Assembly (NCBI GenBank): GCA_947313765.1
Contig: CAMZNQ010000293.1
Coordinates: 1-6,052, forward strand
Source: an uncultured Sulfurovum sp.
GTDB lineage: Bacteria; Campylobacterota; Campylobacteria; Campylobacterales; Sulfurovaceae
DNA: 6,052 nucleotides
Direction: 5' to 3'
Shown: one piece after another, positions 1 through 5,052 of the stretch
How positions within the stretch are numbered: position 1 is the stretch's first letter
Layout: the number at the start of each line of letters is the position of its first letter
Notes under the pieces: generated by a model
Seen by the model: the letters and a program-made list of their open reading frames with translations, nothing else
Told to the model about the DNA's origin: nothing
Databases searched by the model: none
Program-made: the position numbers and the translations under genes

Positions 1-143
1 CCTGTTGTTTCATCAAATGAAGTAGAGTTCATTTCTGAACTCCCATCTGTTTTAACAACACCTGAACTACTAGAATCTCCTATACATCCACTAAATAATC
101 CTATCGCTACTACAGTAGCTAATAATACTATAAATTTTTTCAT
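1..143 (-). CDS. N-terminal part of a small lipoprotein, function unknown
   Basis: The reading frame opens with ATG at 143 and runs off the left edge of the window, so only about 47 residues are visible. It starts MKK, followed by a hydrophobic stretch (residues 4-17) and a lipobox-like L-F-S-G-C with the cysteine at residue 20. This is a type II signal peptide, so the mature protein should be lipid-anchored to a membrane. The residues after the cysteine are low complexity, rich in Ser, Thr, Gly and acidic residues, as in a flexible tether. A Shine-Dalgarno-like AAAGG lies about seven bases before the ATG, and a good extended -10 element lies upstream. It sits where lptA would be expected after lptC, but a lipid-anchored start does not fit LptA, which is a soluble periplasmic protein. 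No family can be named from the visible part. Confidence 0.8.
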   Translation of the reverse strand, partial: MKKFIVLLATVVAIGLFSGCIGDSSSSGVVKTDGSSEMNSTSFDETT

Positions 144-170
144 ATAACAACCTTTTTTTTAATATTTAAT

Positions 171-179
171 ATTGTAGCA
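171..179 (-). promoter_or_regulatory. Extended -10 promoter element for the lipoprotein gene
   Basis: The minus strand reads TGCTACAAT, a good match to the extended -10 form TGnTAnAAT. This form is common in Campylobacterota, where -35 boxes are weak. It lies in the 58-base gap after the lptC stop. A transcript starting about seven bases downstream would have a leader of about 20 bases before the ATG at 143, containing an A8 tract and the ribosome-binding site. No clear -35 box is visible. This is a prediction from pattern only. Confidence 0.45.
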
Positions 180-201
180 TGTTTTTTCTTAAATATTGCT
201 A

Positions 202-711
202 TTAACTATCTAATAATATTATTGCTTCAATGTTATCAGCAGAGATAATTTTAGACTTCATATTATATTCTAAATTATCTCCTTCAATTCTACTACCATT
301 AAAATCTAATACAAATAGACTAAAAGTCTCCAACTCCTCTTTTTTGAAATCGTAACTTAAATCTTTTGTCTTAAATGTTAATCCATCATCTCTAGTAAAT
401 TTAATATCATCTTTCATAAAAACAGCATTATCTTCATAAACTGCTCTTGTAGATATTATATTGTGTCCATTTTCATCAGATAGATTAACCTCTCTTAAAT
501 CTAAATAGTCTCTATGTTTTATTGCTTTATCTGCAAAAATCTTTTTACTCTCAATATCAACTTTTAGCTCAAAAAGAGAAAATTTTTTAAATATAACCTC
601 TTTATCTTCTTTCGAGTGAATGGCAGGTGTTGAAGAGGGATTGATTCCAAAGATACTAAAAAGTAATAGTATAGTTACAAAAATAAGTATATATTCAATT
701 TTTAAGACCAT
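202..711 (-). CDS. lptC: LPS export protein LptC (periplasmic, membrane-anchored)
   Basis: A 169-residue protein with one N-terminal membrane segment (about residues 5-23), followed by a periplasmic domain of alternating short beta-strand segments. The end of the protein contains a G-x-x-L-x-Y pattern followed by an I-x-A-x-x-I strand (about residues 143-165), typical of the LptC/LptA beta-jellyroll. LptC receives lipopolysaccharide from the inner-membrane LptBFG transporter and passes it to LptA. The family diverges strongly in sequence, so the call rests on topology, length (LptC is usually 170-200 residues) and position directly after kdsC, an arrangement known in E. coli and in Campylobacterota. 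Its ATG lies inside the last codons of kdsC (10-base overlap), implying translational coupling; only a weak purine-rich AAAGAG lies upstream. The expected lptA partner does not follow it. Confidence 0.82.
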   Translation of the reverse strand: MVLKIEYILIFVTILLLFSIFGINPSSTPAIHSKEDKEVIFKKFSLFELKVDIESKKIFADKAIKHRDYLDLREVNLSDENGHNIISTRAVYEDNAVFMKDDIKFTRDDGLTFKTKDLSYDFKKEELETFSLFVLDFNGSRIEGDNLEYNMKSKIISADNIEAIILLDS

Positions 712-1199
712 AAATCTAAATACTCTTTTTCTAAACCTTCATCAACAATCAAAGAGTCTAACATTTCACGAATAGCACCCTCTCCACCTTGTGCATTTAA
801 AATATCTGAGGCTATATTTTTAACATGAATGGATGCATTTGAAGGGACAAAAGAGCGTTTTGAAGCTTTTAACATACTCAAATCATTTAAATCATCTCCT
901 ACAGAGGCTACATTTTCCATCGTTATCTCTAACTCTTTTAATAGCCTCTCTAAAACCTCTTGCTTATTATCAACCCCTTGATAGATATATTTAATCCCCA
1001 ACTCTTTAGCTCGTCTATCTACTATATTGGAGTTTCGACCTGTAATAATGGCTACATCTCTACCTAGTCTTATCCAAGAAGATATCGCTAAACCATCTTT
1101 TACACAAAATGATTTAACCTCATCTCCATTTTGAGTATATGATATTTTACCATCAGTTAATGTTCCATCTACATCTAATACAATTAGATCTATTGACAT
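702..1199 (-). CDS. kdsC: 3-deoxy-D-manno-octulosonate-8-phosphate phosphatase (KdsC)
   Basis: A 165-residue HAD-superfamily phosphatase of the compact C0 type, with no cap domain. It removes phosphate from Kdo-8-phosphate to give Kdo, the sugar that links lipid A to the LPS core. Visible motifs: motif I D-x-D-G-T-L-T-D-G (nucleophile Asp9, acid/base Asp11); motif II I-T-G-R-N-S around residue 53; a conserved Lys at about 79 (N-K-Q); motif III/IV G-D-D-L-N-D around residues 101-106; and the C-terminal G-G-x-G-A-x-R-E typical of KdsC. Length is normal for the family. The ATG at 1199 shares one base with the hisB stop (TAATG), and an AAAAGG ribosome-binding site lies within the end of hisB. The neighbour lptC shares the LPS pathway. 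Confidence 0.95.
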   Translation of the reverse strand: MSIDLIVLDVDGTLTDGKISYTQNGDEVKSFCVKDGLAISSWIRLGRDVAIITGRNSNIVDRRAKELGIKYIYQGVDNKQEVLERLLKELEITMENVASVGDDLNDLSMLKASKRSFVPSNASIHVKNIASDILNAQGGEGAIREMLDSLIVDEGLEKEYLDLWS

Positions 1200-1771
1200 T
1201 ATATAACACCTTTTGTACTTGGAATACCTGCATTTTTACTAATAGCAGTAGCACGACGTAAAGCTACAGCTAAAGCCTTAAATGATGCCTCTATTCTGTG
1301 GTGTTTATTTGTTCCTCGATTGCAAATTATGTGAACTGTTATTGAAGCATTAAAGGTTAAAGCCCTAAAAAATTCTTCAACAAGTTCAACATCAAATGTT
1401 CCAACTTTACCATCCATTGGCATATCAAAAACTAAAAAAGGTCTATTTGATATATCTAAATCACAAGTTACAGAAGCCTCATCCATCACAACAGTAGCAT
1501 TTCCATAACGCTCTATATTTTTAATGGGATAGAGTTCATTTTTAAGTGCTTTACCAATGACAATAGCCACATCTTCAACAGAGTGGTGGTCATCTATATG
1601 TGTGTCACCTTTACAAGTTACCTCTAAATTTATGTGTGAATGTTTAGATAGTGCCTCTAACATATGGTCAAGAAAACCAACACCTGTATCTATTTTTGAT
1701 TCTCCTTGACCATAAAGTTCAACTTTAACTAAAATTTGTGTCTCTTTAGTATCTCGTGATAGTTCTGTCAT
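1199..1771 (-). CDS. hisB: Imidazoleglycerol-phosphate dehydratase (HisB)
   Basis: A 190-residue monofunctional HisB. It dehydrates imidazole glycerol phosphate to imidazole acetol phosphate, the sixth step of histidine biosynthesis, in the cytoplasm. The metal-binding repeats are present: D-H-M-L near residue 35, D-H-H-x-x-E-D at 61-67, and H-H-x-x-E-A-x-F-K-A at 157-166. The M-D-E-A segment near residue 96 is preceded by Val where Pro is usual, a mild variation. There is no histidinol-phosphatase domain, unlike the bifunctional enzyme of E. coli and, as I recall, C. jejuni. An AAGG ribosome-binding site lies about six bases before the ATG. The gene is 20 bases after the SPOR gene and overlaps kdsC by one base, so it is co-transcribed with envelope genes although its pathway is unrelated. 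No other his gene is in the window. Confidence 0.96.
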   Translation of the reverse strand: MTELSRDTKETQILVKVELYGQGESKIDTGVGFLDHMLEALSKHSHINLEVTCKGDTHIDDHHSVEDVAIVIGKALKNELYPIKNIERYGNATVVMDEASVTCDLDISNRPFLVFDMPMDGKVGTFDVELVEEFFRALTFNASITVHIICNRGTNKHHRIEASFKALAVALRRATAISKNAGIPSTKGVI

Positions 1772-1791
1772 TTTTTACCTTAAATGAGGTT

Positions 1792-2325
1792 CTAATTCAT
1801 AACAAGAAATGCTCCTACTAAACCATATTTTGATTTGAACTCTTCTGCTTGAGTTTGAGAAGAAAAGCCCTCTATTCTTACACGATATAATGGTTTTTGA
1901 GCTTTTGCACCTGCTTTTATTGTAACCTTGTATTTTGATGAAAGTATAGCATACTTTTTAACATACTCTTTAGCACCAGCATAGTGTCTAAATGCACCTA
2001 ATTGAATAGATACTATTTTAGAATCATATCTATTCTTCTTTTCTACATAAATCCTATCAATAGATTTAACAACTATATCTGATTCTTTTAGACTATAACT
2101 ATAGCCATTATTATGGAAACTCTTAGTTTCAATTTTCTTATTTTTGTCTTTAACAATTTTAGGAGTTTTTTTACTAAAATTTAAATCTACATAACATGTT
2201 GTACAATCTTTTTTATCTTTGCTTAAACTATTTTCTTTCCACGGAGATTGAGCCTCAACCGTAGATATATTGAGAAATAGAAAGGAGATAACAATTATAT
2301 TTTTTTTACTAGATACTATTTTCAT
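1792..2325 (-). CDS. Secreted SPOR-domain protein in the RlpA position
   Basis: A 177-residue protein. Residues 1-25 form a signal peptide (basic start, hydrophobic core, V-E-A cleavage site before Gln26). Residues 26-100 are a Lys-rich, low-complexity linker holding a C-x-x-C pair (Cys41, Cys44). Residues about 103-177 are a SPOR domain, with the opening I-Q-L-G-A-F pattern, a central L-Y-R-V-R strand (147-151) and the closing G-A-F-L-V. SPOR domains bind glycan strands stripped of stem peptides, usually at division sites. The gene follows mltD by 43 bases and precedes hisB by 20. In Campylobacterota this position is usually held by RlpA, which has a double-psi beta-barrel catalytic domain before its SPOR domain. 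No such domain is present here and there is no room for one. No strong ribosome-binding site precedes the ATG. The SPOR call is firm; the biological role is inferred. Confidence 0.85.
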   Translation of the reverse strand: MKIVSSKKNIIVISFLFLNISTVEAQSPWKENSLSKDKKDCTTCYVDLNFSKKTPKIVKDKNKKIETKSFHNNGYSYSLKESDIVVKSIDRIYVEKKNRYDSKIVSIQLGAFRHYAGAKEYVKKYAILSSKYKVTIKAGAKAQKPLYRVRIEGFSSQTQAEEFKSKYGLVGAFLVMN

Positions 2326-2368
2326 GATATAACTTATATTTATTTTATTTTTTTATTTTTTGAGAAGA

Positions 2369-3256
2369 CTAATATATATTATTAAAATCTTTAACTTTAG
2401 AAGTTGGAATATTAATCCAATATTTACGATTATATGGAGTATGTTCATATTTCAAATGTGGATTTATCTTATTTAAATATTTTTGATTCATATTTAGTAA
2501 AGATGCTACCCTTGACAAACTCTCTCCAGCACGAACTCGAACAGGGGTAATTCCATCACGATGTAAACTGTGCATAATCTCTCCTACTCTATCGTTTTGT
2601 TTAAAAAGATAGTTCTCCCCAATCATTGCCATTAAAAGAACTTTTTTTATATATTTTTTTGTCTCTTTTTTGATATATGAGTTATTAGTACTTGTTAAAA
2701 CATCTATTCTTCTAGTTCCTGCTTTTTCAATTGACCTATTGACACAACCATTCCCACAGTTGTATGCCATAGTTGTTAAGTACCAACTATGAAGATTATT
2801 ATTTATACGGTAAAGATATTCAATAGCTGAATTTGTAGAACGAACGGGGTCATAACGCTCATCAATATCGTCATTGATTGTTAGTTTTAGCTCTTTTGCT
2901 GTATTTACTACAAATTGCCATAAACCACCTGCTCCTGTTCTTGAACGTGCTTTAGTATTGAATTGAGACTCTACCATAGAGATATAGAGAAAAATTGGGG
3001 ATATATCACGCTCATAAATAATATTTTTCATCATGGGGACTACTAATCCTCCATCTTTAACAGCACTAATAAATCTTTTTCGATAATTATCTTTATGTTT
3101 GTAGATAAAATCTTGAAACTCTGGATTATCAATAAAACTTTCAGGAACATCAAATTCTGAGAAAACGTAGCTATAACTTGGAAATTCATCACGGATATTA
3201 GAAAATGCAAGTGTAGGTACAAGAAGGGAAAATATTAATATATTATAAATTTTCAT
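2369..3256 (-). CDS. mltD: MltD-like lytic murein transglycosylase with one LysM domain
   Basis: A 295-residue secreted enzyme predicted to cleave the MurNAc-GlcNAc bond of peptidoglycan with 1,6-anhydro ring formation. Residues 1-19 form a signal peptide ending A-F-S; there is no lipobox, so it is probably periplasmic rather than lipid-anchored. The SLT domain covers about residues 82-215: catalytic Glu96 in M-V-E-S-Q-F, then G-A-G-G-L-W-Q-F (108-115), D-x-R-x-D-P (about 132-137) and A-Y-N-C-G-N-G (164-170). A single LysM-type glycan-binding domain occupies about 234-284. E. coli MltD is longer and has more LysM repeats, so this is the short form. An AGGA ribosome-binding site sits about eight bases before the ATG, inside an inverted repeat (see the entry at 3257). 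A TATAAT box upstream suggests its own promoter. Confidence 0.92.
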   Translation of the reverse strand: MKIYNILIFSLLVPTLAFSNIRDEFPSYSYVFSEFDVPESFIDNPEFQDFIYKHKDNYRKRFISAVKDGGLVVPMMKNIIYERDISPIFLYISMVESQFNTKARSRTGAGGLWQFVVNTAKELKLTINDDIDERYDPVRSTNSAIEYLYRINNNLHSWYLTTMAYNCGNGCVNRSIEKAGTRRIDVLTSTNNSYIKKETKKYIKKVLLMAMIGENYLFKQNDRVGEIMHSLHRDGITPVRVRAGESLSRVASLLNMNQKYLNKINPHLKYEHTPYNRKYWINIPTSKVKDFNNIY

Positions 3257-3304
3257 AGCTAATCCTATAGTTATATTTTTTTTAAATTATAATATAGATT
3301 AGCT
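3257..3304. repeat. Inverted repeat bracketing the mltD promoter and RBS
   Basis: On the plus strand AGCTAATC at 3257-3264 is mirrored by GATTAGCT at 3297-3304, a perfect 8-base match. With one bulged C at 3265 the arms extend by TATA to about 12 bases (3257-3269 and 3293-3304). The 23-base interior holds a T8 run and the TATAAT box of mltD. On the minus strand the first arm lies just upstream of the -10 box. The second arm covers the mltD ribosome-binding site and ends directly next to the ATG. It could be a split operator, or a hairpin hiding the ribosome-binding site in read-through RNA from fabD. The function is inference. Confidence 0.55.
3286..3291 (-). promoter_or_regulatory. Candidate -10 box for mltD
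   Basis: A perfect TATAAT on the minus strand, 30 bases before the mltD ATG, in the 90-base gap between fabD and mltD. A start about seven bases downstream would give a leader of about 23 bases with an A8 tract and the ribosome-binding site. It lacks the TG extension and has no convincing -35 box. The surrounding gap is nearly pure A+T, so a chance match is possible. Confidence 0.4.
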
Positions 3305-3346
3305 TAATTTTTAACTTTATATTTATTTTTTAATTTTTATTTAAGT

Positions 3347-4297
3347 TTAGACAAGAAATTTTTCTCTATTTATCTCTTCAATAGTAGCTTGAAGCGATGC
3401 CATATCATTTACATTAAAGTGTGGCTTTTTAGTAGCTTTACGATTAAGCCCTTTTAAAACAGAACCATGACCAAACTCAATATAACAATCAACCTCATCA
3501 TCAATATTTGAAATAGATTGCTTATATTTAACTGGTTCAACTAACTGTTTTGCAAGTAACTCTAAAGATTCTGCTTTTGTAGAGTATGGTTTAGCTGTAA
3601 CATTTGAGATGACAGGAGCAATAAATTCATCTTTTATCATCTCATGTAGTTTTTCAGATAATGGAGCAACAGCACTCTCTAAAAGTGGACAATGAGAAGC
3701 TACAGACATATTTAATAACATAGCTCTTTTTGCTTTTGCCTCTTTTAGTATTGGAGCTAAAATCTCCAAATCTTTTTTTATTCCTGCAATAACAATTTGA
3801 CCATCAGCATTGTAGTTAACTGCCCAAACTTGAACTCCTAAATCTCTTTGCTCTTGACAAATTTTTTCAACCACATCATCTTTTAATCCTAATGAAACCA
3901 TCATCCCAACCTCTTGTTTAGAACATGCTTCAGACATCAACTTACCACGAAGATTAACAAGTTCAACAGCATCAATAGCATCTAATGCACCAGAAGCAAC
4001 CAATGCAGAGAATTCGCCTAAAGAGTGTCCCATTGTTAGTACAGGCTTAATATCTATTGCATCTGTAAAAAGTTTATGTGCAATAGTTGCAACTAAAAGA
4101 ATTGCTGGTTGTGTAAACTCTGTTTGACTTAAATCATCATTCTCTTCAAAAAGAAGTTTTTCAAAATTAATACCTGTTCTAGCAGTTGCATCAGCAACCA
4201 TAGATTTTGCAATATCTGAATTTTCAAAAAAATCTCTACCCATGCCTAAACTTTGTGAACCTTGACCTGCAAATAGGAATGCACATTTAACTGACAT
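3347..4297 (-). CDS. fabD: Malonyl-CoA:acyl-carrier-protein transacylase (FabD)
   Basis: A 316-residue cytoplasmic enzyme that moves malonyl from CoA to acyl carrier protein, supplying the extender unit for fatty-acid elongation. Visible motifs: the N-terminal F-A-G-Q-G-S-Q (8-14, oxyanion-hole Gln); the nucleophile elbow G-H-S-L-G-E-F with Ser92; R-G-K-L-M near Arg117, which binds the malonyl carboxylate; and S-V-A-S-H-C with catalytic His202. The positions match E. coli FabD (Ser92, Arg117, His201) almost exactly, and the length is normal (about 310). A strong AAGGA ribosome-binding site lies about seven bases before the ATG. There are no other fab genes in the window. It is flanked on both sides by peptidoglycan genes, and an extended -10 element upstream suggests its own promoter. 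Confidence 0.97.
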   Translation of the reverse strand: MSVKCAFLFAGQGSQSLGMGRDFFENSDIAKSMVADATARTGINFEKLLFEENDDLSQTEFTQPAILLVATIAHKLFTDAIDIKPVLTMGHSLGEFSALVASGALDAIDAVELVNLRGKLMSEACSKQEVGMMVSLGLKDDVVEKICQEQRDLGVQVWAVNYNADGQIVIAGIKKDLEILAPILKEAKAKRAMLLNMSVASHCPLLESAVAPLSEKLHEMIKDEFIAPVISNVTAKPYSTKAESLELLAKQLVEPVKYKQSISNIDDEVDCYIEFGHGSVLKGLNRKATKKPHFNVNDMASLQATIEEINREKFLV

Positions 4298-4327
4298 ATT
4301 TTAATCCTTAATTAAACTATTTTTGAA

Positions 4328-4336
4328 ATTCTATCA
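4328..4336 (-). promoter_or_regulatory. Extended -10 promoter element for fabD
   Basis: The minus strand reads TGATAGAAT, matching TGnTAnAAT, preceded by a short T run as in many Campylobacterota promoters. It lies in the 61-base gap between the L,D-transpeptidase-like gene and fabD. A start about seven bases downstream would give a leader of about 24 bases containing the ribosome-binding site. No clear -35 box is visible. Confidence 0.45.
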
Positions 4337-4358
4337 AAATAATTCCATAACTAAGTAT

Positions 4359-4997
4359 CTATGCATCTCTTCTTCCTGTATATGAATAGAAAAGTGTATT
4401 TTTTAACCGTTTAAAGACTACCCACATATCTTTTTTCTCTATTGAAAAACAGCCATGACTTCGTCCTCCACTCCTTACATACTTTGCAGGATGAACAACA
4501 ACATCTCTACCACCTTTTCGTGTAGGATAACCTACTTTTCTATTGCTCCACTGTAAACCCTTTACAGATAGATAACGATAATGTTTTTTCTTTGTTTTAC
4601 CTATGTGAGAGCCTATTTTAAAGAAGCCATAAGGGGTCATATATGAACCACGTCTATTACTAGAGCGTTTCACTCTACCTCCAATAGCCCCAGAACGTTT
4701 TCCATGAGCAATTTTATGACGATATATTTGACCATTTTTTAAGTTAATGATATATAGACGTTTTTGCCTAGCTGTTTTTGTATAATCAGCAATAGCTAGA
4801 TACTTTGTAGATAGAGATTTTTTTCTCCTATTTTTAATATAGTAGGAGAATGCCTTTTTTAGTGCTCTTTTATTGATATTACTCTTTTTAGAGACCTTTT
4901 TATATATCTTTTCAAGATGAGTTTTTGAGTAAGCTTTAGCTACTGAAATCTCCGTAAATATAGATATAAATAAGATAATTAACAACAGTTTTTTCAT
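4359..4997 (-). CDS. Secreted YkuD_2-type L,D-transpeptidase-like protein
   Basis: A 212-residue protein with a signal peptide (residues 1-22, cleavage after A-K-A). A short helical, basic segment (about 25-60) precedes a catalytic region at about 64-205. The hallmark is His169 in V-V-V-H-P followed by G-G-R-S-H-G-C-F with Cys183 as the likely nucleophile and only cysteine. This fits the L,D-transpeptidase signature, and the G-R-S-x-G-C form with the upstream T-P-Y-G-F-F strand best fits the YkuD_2 group (Pfam PF13645). Members are taken to act on stem-peptide crosslinks in the periplasm, but many are uncharacterised, and carboxypeptidase or other activity is possible. The mature protein is extremely rich in Lys and Arg. 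A good AAGGG ribosome-binding site lies just before the ATG. It sits 55 bases after mrdA, which supports a wall function. Confidence 0.85.
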   Translation of the reverse strand: MKKLLLIILFISIFTEISVAKAYSKTHLEKIYKKVSKKSNINKRALKKAFSYYIKNRRKKSLSTKYLAIADYTKTARQKRLYIINLKNGQIYRHKIAHGKRSGAIGGRVKRSSNRRGSYMTPYGFFKIGSHIGKTKKKHYRYLSVKGLQWSNRKVGYPTRKGGRDVVVHPAKYVRSGGRSHGCFSIEKKDMWVVFKRLKNTLFYSYTGRRDA

Positions 4998-5007
4998 CTT
5001 TTCCCTT

Positions 5008-5022
5008 TGAAATAAAATTTCA
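5008..5022. repeat. Short inverted repeat before the L,D-transpeptidase-like gene
   Basis: TGAAAT and ATTTCA form a perfect 6-base inverted repeat with a 3-base spacer, placed immediately before the AAGGG ribosome-binding site of the downstream gene. It is too AT-rich and lacks a following T run on the transcribed strand, so it is not an intrinsic terminator. A regulator site or a chance match are both possible. Confidence 0.25.
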
Positions 5023-5052
5023 GAATAATAATGTCTTTTTATTAATTTTATC

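Noticed and set aside
1..143. Start of lptA
   Set aside because: A type II signal peptide with a lipobox cysteine does not fit LptA, and the visible mature residues are a Ser/Thr-rich tether rather than an LptA strand pattern.
1772..2368. A frameshifted remnant of the RlpA barrel domain around the SPOR gene
   Set aside because: The gaps on both sides are only 20 and 43 bases, and the linker has no barrel-like motif. Nothing supports a broken RlpA reading frame.
3305..3346. Terminator or small RNA in the AT-rich gap after fabD
   Set aside because: The stretch is nearly pure A+T with only short CTTAA/TTAAG matches. No stable stem or RNA gene pattern is visible.
4359..4997. Helicobacter Csd6-type L,D-carboxypeptidase
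   Set aside because: Csd6 is longer (about 330 residues) with added domains. The G-R-S-H-G-C motif and length here fit the YkuD_2 group better.
5008..5052. Intrinsic terminator after mrdA
   Set aside because: The inverted repeats there are pure A+T or have 6-base arms, with no GC stem and no T run following on the transcribed strand.
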